Origin: Demequinaceae bacterium UBA4004
GTDB taxonomy: Bacteria > Actinomycetota > Actinomycetes > Actinomycetales > Demequinaceae
Assembly (NCBI GenBank): GCA_002384765.1
Contig: DGBM01000091.1
Coordinates: 1 to 13,303, forward strand
Reading direction: 5' to 3'
Length of the DNA stretch: 13,303 bases
In this document: piece by piece, positions 1 to 6,222 of the stretch
Numbering within the stretch: the stretch's first letter is position 1
How the letters are laid out: each line of letters opens with the position of its first letter
The notes under the pieces: model-generated
Databases searched by the model: none
The model's input: only the letters and a program-made list of their open reading frames with translations
What the model was told of the DNA's origin: nothing
Translations under genes and position numbers: made by a program

Positions 1-645
1 CTCGACGTGGGCCTCGCCTACGGCATCGCGTTGATGATAGGGATCGTCGCGTGGCGGAGCGTCTCGGGGGCGCACTTCAATCCGGCTGTGACCGTCGGCG
101 CGTGGCTGTCCGGGCGCTTCCCCGGCATGGACGTGGTGCCATACATCCTCGCGCAGGTGGTCGGGGGCATCCTCGCGGCGGGGATCGTGCGGATCGGCGT
201 CGGCTCTCTTGAGGCGGTCACGAGTGACTCGGCCATGAGTCTCATGGGTGCCGTCTCCGCCGGGTACGGTGAGCACGCACCTCTCGCTTCCTCCGGACTG
301 AACTTTAGTGTCGCCGTCGCGTTGACTGTGGAGGCCCTCGCCGCCGGGCTGCTGACGCTCGTGGTGTTGGGCGCCGCTGCCAAGCGGACCACCCGCACGG
401 TAGCCCCGTTCGCCATCGGCCTCACCTTTGCCGTCCTCATGATGTGGGCCATTCCGTTCACCAACGGAGCGCTCAACCCGGCGCGCGCGACGGCCACCGC
501 CCTGTTCTCCGACACGTGGGCTCTTCAGCAGCTGTGGGCGTGGTGGCTCGCGCCGGTGGTGGGCGCGGCGATCGTGGGACTGCTGTACAGGATCTACGGG
601 TCCGTCGAGGAACCTGAGGTCGCAGAGGAGTCCGCCGAGGCGTGA
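1..645 (+). CDS. MIP-family channel (aquaporin-like), 5'-truncated by window edge
   Basis: Membrane channel of the major intrinsic protein family, passing water or small neutral solutes. The frame is open from base 1, and the GTG at 7 is probably internal because the visible protein begins inside TM2; roughly 30-40 N-terminal residues should lie off the window. Both NPA boxes are present: GAHFNPAVTV (visible residues about 23-32) and GALNPARATA (about 156-165). About five hydrophobic segments are visible, followed by an acidic tail rich in Glu and Ala. Aligning by distance from the NPA boxes, the aromatic/arginine filter reads Tyr, Met, Gly, Arg, which is less constricted than AqpZ (Phe, His, Thr, Arg). 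The gene converges on arsC with a 12-bp gap. MIP channels beside ars genes are known to move arsenite (AqpS of Sinorhizobium), so a role in arsenic handling is a reasonable inference, though ordinary solute transport is equally possible. Confidence 0.9.
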   Translation, partial: LDVGLAYGIALMIGIVAWRSVSGAHFNPAVTVGAWLSGRFPGMDVVPYILAQVVGGILAAGIVRIGVGSLEAVTSDSAMSLMGAVSAGYGEHAPLASSGLNFSVAVALTVEALAAGLLTLVVLGAAAKRTTRTVAPFAIGLTFAVLMMWAIPFTNGALNPARATATALFSDTWALQQLWAWWLAPVVGAAIVGLLYRIYGSVEEPEVAEESAEA

Positions 646-650
646 GCGCG

Positions 651-664
651 CGGCTCGTCAGCCG
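651..664. terminator. Candidate short hairpin between convergent MIP gene and arsC
   Basis: CGGCT-CGTC-AGCCG forms a 5-bp perfect stem with a 4-base loop across the gap between the two convergent genes; its right arm enters the last codons of arsC. On the + strand it is followed by TCTTGT, only weakly T-rich. It could end both transcripts, but the stem is short and this is a weak call. Confidence 0.25.
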
Positions 665-1095
665 TCTTGTGCACCCACCGGCGTGATGCCCAGTTCGTCG
701 AGCAGCGCAAGGACGCGGTCGCGGATCTCGTCGCGGATCGGACGGACCGCGCCGATTCCCTGCCCCGCAGGGTCGTCCAGCGCCCAGTCCTCGTACCGCT
801 TGCCCGGGAAGACCGGGCAGACGTCGCCGCAGCCCATCGTGATCACAACGTCCGACGCCTGGACCGCCTCCGTCGTGAGCACCTTGGGCTGCTCGGCGCG
901 GATGTCGATCCCGACCTCGAGCATCGCCTCGACGGCGGTCGGGTTGATGTGGTCGGCGGGCATCGAGCCAGCCGAGCGCACCTCCACCGCGCCGCCCGAC
1001 AGAACGCGCAGGAAGCCCGCGGCCATCTGGGAACGGCCGGCATTGTGGACGCACACGAAGAGGGCTGATGGGGTGACGGCGGTTTTCTCACTCAT
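658..1095 (-). CDS. arsC: Arsenate reductase ArsC (low-molecular-weight PTP fold)
   Basis: Cytoplasmic reductase of arsenate to arsenite, the substrate for the Acr3 pump. The 145-aa protein is a complete single-domain LMW-phosphatase-type ArsC. The CX5R phosphate loop CVHNAGRS is at residues 15-22 (Cys15 nucleophile, Arg21), followed by SAGS (41-44), TMGCGDVCP with Cys89 and Cys93, and YEDW...DDP ending at 109, which supplies the general-acid Asp. Three cysteines fit a disulfide-relay ArsC; whether thioredoxin or mycothiol/mycoredoxin recycles it cannot be read from the sequence, and actinobacterial relatives use either. The ATG at 1095 is preceded by GGAG five bases upstream. It is the last gene of the acr3-arsRC-arsC operon, 30 bp after the fusion gene, so the operon encodes two ArsC domains. 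Confidence 0.95.
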   Translation of the reverse strand: MSEKTAVTPSALFVCVHNAGRSQMAAGFLRVLSGGAVEVRSAGSMPADHINPTAVEAMLEVGIDIRAEQPKVLTTEAVQASDVVITMGCGDVCPVFPGKRYEDWALDDPAGQGIGAVRPIRDEIRDRVLALLDELGITPVGAQDG

Positions 1096-1125
1096 GGTCT
1101 CTCCAGGAGATGTTGGCGGGGTGGG

Positions 1126-2136
1126 TCAGGCGGGCAGGTCGAGGCCGGGTAGGAGGCTGGCAAGGAGCGCGCGCACGCGGACATCGAGCTCGTCGCGGAT
1201 CGCGGCGATCCCCTCAGGGGACGCCAGTGCCGGGTCTCCCACGAGCCAATCCTCGTACCGGATGCCAGGAAGGACCGGACACACGTCGCCGCAGCCCATC
1301 GTGACCACGACGTCGGCGGCGCGGATGGCATCGTCCGTCAACGGCTTGGGGAACGCCTCTTCGCCGACTCCGAGCTCGGCAAGGATGGGGCGCACGCCGG
1401 CGTGGACGTCGGCGGCTGGCGTCGAGCCCGCGGAGCGGACGACGACCCGCTCGCCCGCGTAGCGGCGCACCAGGGCGGCGGCGAGCTGGGACCTCCCGGC
1501 GTTCGCGACGCACACGAACAGCACCTGCGGCCGGGCGTCGACGGGACGGGTCGCGTCGGCGAGGCGCTGCCGAGCAAACCGTTCCGTCAGGGTCAGGAGG
1601 TGCGCGGACACCTTCGCCGACCGGGCGAGCGCGGTGTACGACTCCCGCACGATCCCCCGCACGGCGTCCGCGCGCACGTCAGGGAATCGTGGGGCGAGGC
1701 TCTCGGTCAGGCGGTCAAGGGAGGCATCGGCGTCCTCGAGGCCGGTCATGTGATGGGGTTCGCGCACCGACGCCAGTGCCGCAGGAGCGAACGACTCGAG
1801 CAGCGTGGACACCGCACCCGTGAAGCCAGGGGCGATGCGGTACCAGACCCATGTCCCTCGGCGCTGCGACGTCAGCACTCCGACGTCGCGAAGGACCTTG
1901 AGGTGATGTGAGACCGTGGGTTGAGACACGTTCGCCAGTGCGGCAAGATCACACACGCATGCCTCGCCGGCCGGAGCGGTCGCGATGAACGACAGCATGC
2001 GCAGACGCAGTGGCTCGGCGAGGGCCTTGAGCGTCGTCGCGACACCTTCCGCGACCCCGGTGTCGATAGCGTGCGACTCGACCTGCGGAGTGCACGTCAG
2101 GTCGACGTCGGCCCGCGGTGCGTCGATGGCGCTCAT
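1126..2136 (-). CDS. ArsR repressor - helical linker - ArsC arsenate reductase fusion
   Basis: This 336-aa protein combines sensor and enzyme. Residues about 28-105 are an ArsR/SmtB winged helix: CVCDL (Cys60, Cys62) in the metal-site helix, recognition helix VSQPTVSHHLKVLR (70-83), then the wing RRGTWVWYR. Residues about 135-197 are helical and resemble the three-helix-bundle segment that precedes ArsC in many actinobacterial proteins. Residues about 203-336 are an LMW-PTP ArsC with P-loop CVANAGRS (Cys209, Arg215), SAGS, TMGCGDVCP (Cys282, Cys286) and YEDW...DP. The frame is unbroken across all three parts. The start is fixed by an ATGA overlap with the acr3 stop, which suggests translational coupling. 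As(III) made by the reductase domain, or by the stand-alone ArsC, would release the ArsR domain from the operator upstream of acr3. The third ArsR cysteine of the R773 type is replaced by Ala65; Cys15 is the only other cysteine in the ArsR part. Confidence 0.93.
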   Translation of the reverse strand: MSAIDAPRADVDLTCTPQVESHAIDTGVAEGVATTLKALAEPLRLRMLSFIATAPAGEACVCDLAALANVSQPTVSHHLKVLRDVGVLTSQRRGTWVWYRIAPGFTGAVSTLLESFAPAALASVREPHHMTGLEDADASLDRLTESLAPRFPDVRADAVRGIVRESYTALARSAKVSAHLLTLTERFARQRLADATRPVDARPQVLFVCVANAGRSQLAAALVRRYAGERVVVRSAGSTPAADVHAGVRPILAELGVGEEAFPKPLTDDAIRAADVVVTMGCGDVCPVLPGIRYEDWLVGDPALASPEGIAAIRDELDVRVRALLASLLPGLDLPA

Positions 2137-3260
2137 CGCCTCGCCTCGTCCAGACTCTTCGGGGTAGTGGCTCCGGTGTAGGGGTCAACGGTGAACCAGT
2201 GGCGCGCGAGCCACAGGGATACGTACACGAGCCCGACCAGCACGGGAACCTCGATGAGGGGCCCCACGACACCGGCCAGCGCCTGACCCGACGTCGCCCC
2301 GAACGTCCCGATCGCGACCGCAATCGCCAACTCAAAGTTGTTCCCCGCTGCGGTGAAGGCCAGCGTGGTCGACCGCGGATAGCCGAGTCCCAGCGCCTTG
2401 CCCGCGACCATCCCCACCACCCACATGACCGAGAAGTAGACCAGGAGCGGGAGCGCGATGCGCGCCACGTCGAGCGGGTGGGAGGTCACCGCTTCTCCCT
2501 GGAGCGCGAACAGCAGGACGATCGTGAAGAGCAGTCCGTACAGGGCCCAGGGGCCGACCCGGGGGAGGAACCTCGACTCATACCAGGCGCGGCCCTTGGC
2601 CCGCTCTCCGACCCACCGTGACGCGAACCCCGCGACCAGGGGGATTCCCAGGAAGACCAACACGTTGACAGCGATCTGCGTTATCGACACCTCAAGCCCT
2701 TGCGTGTCCAGGCCGAGCCACCCCGGAAGGACGGTGAGGTAGAAGTACCCCAGCAGAGAGAACGCGACAACCTGGAACACGGAATTGATTGCGACCAGCA
2801 CCGCAGCGGCCTCGCGGTCCCCGCAGGCGAGGTCGTTCCAAATGACGACCATGGCGATGCACCGGGCGAGACCGACGATGATCAGTCCCGTGCGGTACTC
2901 GGGCAGGTCTGGAAGGAACGTCCAGGCGAGGGTGAACATCAGCGCCGGGCCCACGAGCCAGTTCAACACCAGGGATGAGACGAGGAGTCTCGTATCGCCG
3001 GTGACCGCGGCGACCTTGTCGTATCGGACCTTGGCGAGGACCGGGTACATCATCACCAGGAGGCCGAGGGCGATCGGCATGGAGATCCCGCCGACCTCCG
3101 TCGATGCCAGCACGTCCGAGATGCTCGGGATGAAGCGCCCGAGACCCACTCCACCGACCATGGCGATCCCGATCCACAGCGGGAGCCAACGATCGAGGGT
3201 GGACAGTCGGCGGCCAGTGTCGGGCGCGGTGACGACCAGATTGCTCGGTTGCATCGACAT
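2133..3260 (-). CDS. acr3: Arsenite efflux permease Acr3
   Basis: Inner-membrane arsenite/H+ antiporter of the Acr3 (bile acid:Na+ symporter-like) family. The length of 375 aa and about ten hydrophobic segments match the family. The diagnostic GLARCIAMVVIWNDLACGD stretch carries the conserved Cys134 (equivalent to the essential Cys of Alkaliphilus Acr3), followed by AINSVFQ, TAAGNNFELAIAVAIG (about 303-318) and GPLIEVPVL with conserved Glu337. It is the first gene of the ars operon and overlaps the arsRC start by ATGA. The ATG at 3260 lies inside the candidate ArsR operator; a second ATG at 3254 is in frame two codons later. No Shine-Dalgarno sequence precedes either ATG, so a leaderless transcript is likely. 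The alternative pump family ArsB is ruled out by these motifs. Confidence 0.96.
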   Translation of the reverse strand: MSMQPSNLVVTAPDTGRRLSTLDRWLPLWIGIAMVGGVGLGRFIPSISDVLASTEVGGISMPIALGLLVMMYPVLAKVRYDKVAAVTGDTRLLVSSLVLNWLVGPALMFTLAWTFLPDLPEYRTGLIIVGLARCIAMVVIWNDLACGDREAAAVLVAINSVFQVVAFSLLGYFYLTVLPGWLGLDTQGLEVSITQIAVNVLVFLGIPLVAGFASRWVGERAKGRAWYESRFLPRVGPWALYGLLFTIVLLFALQGEAVTSHPLDVARIALPLLVYFSVMWVVGMVAGKALGLGYPRSTTLAFTAAGNNFELAIAVAIGTFGATSGQALAGVVGPLIEVPVLVGLVYVSLWLARHWFTVDPYTGATTPKSLDEARR

Positions 3261-3284
3261 GCGTCTATATTGACATTCTTCGAT
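3253..3284 (-). promoter_or_regulatory. Two tandem ArsR-type operator dyads at the acr3 start
   Basis: On the + strand, 3253-3268 reads ATCGA-N6-TCTAT and 3269-3284 reads ATTGA-N6-TCGAT. Each is a near-perfect dyad with 5-bp arms and a 6-bp spacer. They abut without a gap and also form a 16-bp direct repeat (ATCGACAT / ATTGACAT). A perfect 9-bp inverted repeat, TTGCATCGA at 3249-3257 and TCGATGCAA at 3280-3288, brackets the pair. ArsR-family repressors bind AT-rich dyads of this shape, and this is the only such structure upstream of the operon. The acr3 start codon (3258-3260) lies inside the second site, so binding would block the promoter or start region. Binding by the ArsR domain is inferred. 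Confidence 0.7.
3263..3268 (-). promoter_or_regulatory. Possible -10 element of the ars operon (leaderless)
   Basis: Minus-strand TATAGA (4 of 6 matches to TATAAT) lies 2 bases upstream of the acr3 ATG at 3260. A start of transcription around 7 bases below it would fall on or just past that ATG, near the second ATG at 3254. A -35 is unclear: TTGCAT and TTGCCC occur upstream at non-ideal spacing (13 and 20 bases). The gap from the DUF3017 gene is only 45 bp, so the promoter must be in this area if the operon has its own. Confidence 0.35.
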
Positions 3285-3305
3285 GCAAAGGGCAACTCGC
3301 GAGCC

Positions 3306-3575
3306 CTACCCCAAGGCGGCCGTCAGCCCAAGGTAGCCAAGCGCGAGTCCCAACGCCGACAACACGACGATGTCGACCGCGCGCTCGCGCACCACGAACG
3401 CGCGACGCAGCGGTGCCGCGGTGCGGGCGGCGGCCCCCGCCAGCGCGAAGACGGCCATCCCAAGAACGGCGACTGCCGGAGAAACAACGAGCGACAACAG
3501 CACCAGCACCCAGACGGCGGCGAGTGCGGCGACAGCGACGCCCCGGGAAGTCAGGTGATTGTGGCTCATGGGCAT
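3306..3575 (-). CDS. DUF3017 small membrane protein
   Basis: 89-aa protein with three hydrophobic segments (about 13-30, 31-50 and 67-87) and the conserved RRAFVVRERAVDIVVL region (about 57-72) that marks actinobacterial DUF3017. The function is unknown; these genes sit beside purine or folate genes in many Actinobacteria. The ATG at 3575 overlaps the purH TGA as TGATG, which argues for that start; a second in-frame ATG (residue 3, at 3569) is possible. It is the last gene of the purN-purH block. No terminator is visible after its TAG, and the ars operon begins 45 bp downstream on the same strand, so readthrough into ars is possible. Confidence 0.82.
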   Translation of the reverse strand: MPMSHNHLTSRGVAVAALAAVWVLVLLSLVVSPAVAVLGMAVFALAGAAARTAAPLRRAFVVRERAVDIVVLSALGLALGYLGLTAALG

Positions 3576-5134
3576 CAGTGGAAGAAGTGCCTGGTACCGG
3601 TGTGGAACAGGGCGATGCCTGCAGCATCGGCGGCCGCGATGACCTCGGCGTCGCGGATCGATCCCCCCGGAGACACCACGGCGGTGACTCCCGCGTCGAT
3701 CAGTACTTGGAGTCCGTCGGCGAAGGGGAAGAACGCGTCCGATGCCCCCACGGAGCCTGCGGCACGGTCGGCCCCCGCTCGTTCCACCGCGAGCCGGCAC
3801 GAGTCCACCCTGTTGACCTGCCCCATGCCGATCCCGACGGCCGCGCCGTCCTTGGCCAGCAGAATCGCGTTCGATTTCACCGAGCGGCACGACCTCCACG
3901 CGAACTCGAGGTCCGCGAGGACCTCAGCCGAAACAGGGCTTCCCGCAACCTGCGTCCACGTCTCGGCGGGGTCGCCCGGCGCGTCGATGGCATCGGCCGC
4001 CTGGACCAAGAGACCCCCGGAGATGCGCCGCGCCTCGCCCGCCAGGGGCGTGTGAACCACCTCAAGAATGCGTAGGCTCTTCTTGGCCTGGAGAATCTCG
4101 ATGGCCTCCGGCTCAAACGCAGGGGCCGCCACGACCTCGGTGAAGATCTCCGCGATCTGCCGCGCGGCCTCGGCCGTCACCGTCGCGTTGGTGGCGACCA
4201 CGCCTCCGAATGCCGAGACCGGGTCCGTCGCGTGCGCCTTGCGGTGGGCCTCCGCCACGCTGTCCGCCACTGCGATTCCACACGGGTTTGCATGCTTGAC
4301 GACCGCCACCGCCGTGCCTGCATGGTCGTACGCCGCCCTGACCGCAGCGTCGGCGTCCACGTAGTTGTTGTAACTCATTTCCTTGCCGTGCAGTTGGCGA
4401 GCGTGCGCCAGGCCGCCGGGCACCAAAGGGTCGCCGTACACGGCAGCGCGCTGGTGAGGATTCTCGCCGTACCGCAAGGTGCCGATGCGCTCGTAGGACG
4501 CCGCCATCCAACCGGGAAAGCCGGAGCCGTCGTCGTCCGGAGCCAAGACGTTGCCCATCCACGAGGCGACATGGATGTCATAGTCGGCGGTGTGACGGAA
4601 GGCCTTCGCCGCGAGTTCGCGACGCTGCTCGAGCGTGAAGCCGCCCTCACGGACGGCATCCAGAGCGGCGTCATAGTGGGCGGGGTCCACGACAACAGCC
4701 ACCGAGGGGTGGTTCTTGGCGGCGGCGCGCACCATCGACGGCCCGCCGATGTCGATCTGCTCCACAATTTCGCCCTCGGACGCCCCCGAGGCGACCGTCG
4801 CCGCGAACGGGTAGAGGTTGACCACCACGAGGTCGAAGGGCTCGATGCCCAGTTCGTCGAGTTGCGCACGGTGAGACTCAAGCCTGCGGTCGGCCAAGAT
4901 GCCGGCGTGGATGCGCGGGTGAAGCGTCTTCACGCGCCCGTCGAGGCACTCGGGGAAGTCCGTCACTTCCTCCACGGCGGTGACGGGGACCCCTGCCTCG
5001 GCGAGGCGCGTGGCGGTGGACCCCGTCGACACGATCTGAACTCCAGCGGCCGCCAAGCCCTTCGCCAGGGTCTCGATGCCCGTCTTGTCGTAGACGGATA
5101 CCAGGGCGCGCCGTACCGGCTGCCGCTCGCTCAT
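3575..5134 (-). CDS. purH: Bifunctional AICAR formyltransferase / IMP cyclohydrolase PurH
   Basis: Carries out the last two steps of de novo IMP synthesis in the cytoplasm. The 519-aa length matches the family. The N-terminal cyclohydrolase (about 1-200) begins [20 protein letters not shown] and contains [16 protein letters not shown] and [16 protein letters not shown] (66-80). The C-terminal transformylase contains [11 protein letters not shown] (221-231), the catalytic Lys280-His281 in [15 protein letters not shown] (304-311), SVKSNAI, and the closing VSPGGSIRD and HTGTRHFFH. All key residues are present with no sign of damage. The start overlaps the purN stop by ATGA, so the two are probably co-translated. 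Confidence 0.98.
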   Translation of the reverse strand: MSERQPVRRALVSVYDKTGIETLAKGLAAAGVQIVSTGSTATRLAEAGVPVTAVEEVTDFPECLDGRVKTLHPRIHAGILADRRLESHRAQLDELGIEPFDLVVVNLYPFAATVASGASEGEIVEQIDIGGPSMVRAAAKNHPSVAVVVDPAHYDAALDAVREGGFTLEQRRELAAKAFRHTADYDIHVASWMGNVLAPDDDGSGFPGWMAASYERIGTLRYGENPHQRAAVYGDPLVPGGLAHARQLHGKEMSYNNYVDADAAVRAAYDHAGTAVAVVKHANPCGIAVADSVAEAHRKAHATDPVSAFGGVVATNATVTAEAARQIAEIFTEVVAAPAFEPEAIEILQAKKSLRILEVVHTPLAGEARRISGGLLVQAADAIDAPGDPAETWTQVAGSPVSAEVLADLEFAWRSCRSVKSNAILLAKDGAAVGIGMGQVNRVDSCRLAVERAGADRAAGSVGASDAFFPFADGLQVLIDAGVTAVVSPGGSIRDAEVIAAADAAGIALFHTGTRHFFH

Positions 5135-5769
5135 TCTTTGTCCCTTCCCGTGTGCTGCCCAAGCCTTGTGATGCGACCGTCGACCGCCCAGCCCGCTCGC
5201 ACCATGGTGCCCACAGTTGAGACGACGAGGTCGCGCTCTACGTTCTTGATGCGGTCGTGCAGTGTGGCCCTCGTGTCATCGTCTCTGACCTCGACCGCCG
5301 CTTGCGCGAGGATCGGGCCGGTGTCGACGCCCTCGTCGACCAGCATGACAGTGCATCCCGTGACCTTCACGCCTGCCGCGAGCGCATCGGCAACCGCCTT
5401 GGCGCCCGGAAACGCCGGCAAGAGAGCAGGGTGGGTGTTCACGATGCGACCGGCGTGGGCGGCGAGCGTGGGCTCCCCCAGCAGCTTCATGAATCCCGCA
5501 CAGACGACGAGGTCGGGCTCAAACGCGTCGATCGTGCGGGCAAGCGCGCGGTCCCACGTGAGGCGATCGGGGAAGTCCGCGAGCGCGACGACGGCGGTCG
5601 GGATGCCGGCGGCGGCGGCGACGCTCAGCCCGCCCGCGTTGGGGTTTTCCGTCACCACTGCGGCAACTGTGGCGCCGAATCCTACGTCGCGTGCGGCGTC
5701 CACCAGGGCGGACATGATGGAGCCCGCCCCCGAGATGAGCACCACGAGGCGCGCCGGCCGGTTTGTCAC
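5131..5769 (-). CDS. purN: Phosphoribosylglycinamide formyltransferase PurN
   Basis: Transfers a formyl group from 10-formyl-THF to GAR, the third step of purine synthesis. The 212-aa protein carries the catalytic triad Asn111, His113 (in [13 protein letters not shown]) and Asp149 ([10 protein letters not shown]), which keep the E. coli spacing of Asn106, His108 and Asp144. The N-terminal substrate-phosphate loop reads [10 protein letters not shown], where the family usually has GSN; Ile18 sits at the position of E. coli Asn13. The start is GTG at 5769, preceded by a weak AGGG. The gene overlaps purH by ATGA. Upstream lies a divergent small membrane protein gene instead of the DUF6350 gene directly, so purN probably has its own promoter in 5770-5817. 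Confidence 0.96.
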   Translation of the reverse strand: MTNRPARLVVLISGAGSIMSALVDAARDVGFGATVAAVVTENPNAGGLSVAAAAGIPTAVVALADFPDRLTWDRALARTIDAFEPDLVVCAGFMKLLGEPTLAAHAGRIVNTHPALLPAFPGAKAVADALAAGVKVTGCTVMLVDEGVDTGPILAQAAVEVRDDDTRATLHDRIKNVERDLVVSTVGTMVRAGWAVDGRITRLGQHTGRDKE

Positions 5770-5817
5770 AGACAGACCCTATCGGCATGCTGGGAACGTG
5801 ATGAAACGGATCAGCGC
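5770..5817. promoter_or_regulatory. Short divergent intergenic region, purN versus small membrane gene
   Basis: Only 48 bp separate the two divergent starts. On the minus strand GATAGG (5779-5784) with TTTCAT 17 bases upstream is a weak promoter candidate for purN. On the + strand GGGAA (5792-5796) precedes a six-codon ORF (ATG at 5801, stop TGA 5819-5821) whose stop overlaps the ATG of the membrane gene as ATGA. No strong palindrome was seen. Confidence 0.3.
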
Positions 5818-6222
5818 ATGACCGAGCCCGCAAAGGGCGCCGCTCCCATGCCCGCGACCCTGCGCCGCTACTCGCTCCTGCTGGTGCTTTCCCTGCTGGT
5901 CGCGTGGATCGCATCGTCAATGCCATTCCCCTACCGCTTCGCCGTGTTGCCTGCGGCTTTCGCGTCCGGGATCTTTGTGACGCTCGCGCTGGTGGCCACC
6001 ATTGGCGTGGGCCGCGTGGCGGTGCTGAGGGTGCTGCTGGCCATGGGTGGCGTGTTTTCCATCATGCTGTCGATCGCCGGCGTGGCGTGGGTGGTGTTTG
6101 CCCAGGAGTCAGCGGCACACGACCAATGCCTGCGTTCAGCCCTCACCCATCGGGGCGAACTTCAGTGCGAACAGGAGTATCGGGACGCTCTGGAGAGCCG
6201 CTACGGGATAAGCCTGCCCTAG
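5818..6222 (+). CDS. Small membrane protein of unknown function
   Basis: 134-aa protein that I do not recognise. It has three hydrophobic segments (about 17-36, 42-62 and 66-95) and a polar C-terminal stretch of about 40 residues containing two cysteines (Cys104, Cys117). The preference for a basic N-terminus (TLRRYS) before TM1 suggests the N-terminus lies inside the cell. The start at 5818 is supported by the ATGA overlap with a six-codon upstream ORF that has a better ribosome site; an alternative ATG is at 5848. It is the only + strand gene in the purine block, and its last 80 bp overlap the end of the DUF6350 gene antisense. The third codon positions are strongly G/C throughout, as in real genes here, so I regard it as coding. 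Confidence 0.7.
   Translation: MTEPAKGAAPMPATLRRYSLLLVLSLLVAWIASSMPFPYRFAVLPAAFASGIFVTLALVATIGVGRVAVLRVLLAMGGVFSIMLSIAGVAWVVFAQESAAHDQCLRSALTHRGELQCEQEYRDALESRYGISLP

Noticed and set aside
3249..4075. + strand frames opposite purH, DUF3017 and the ars promoter
   Set aside because: The translations are low-complexity and basic, and the minus strand has recognised genes throughout.
4232..5821. + strand frame of 529 codons opposite purH and purN
   Set aside because: It covers the antisense of two well-defined enzymes and shows no motif or plausible ribosome site; a shadow of GC-rich coding.
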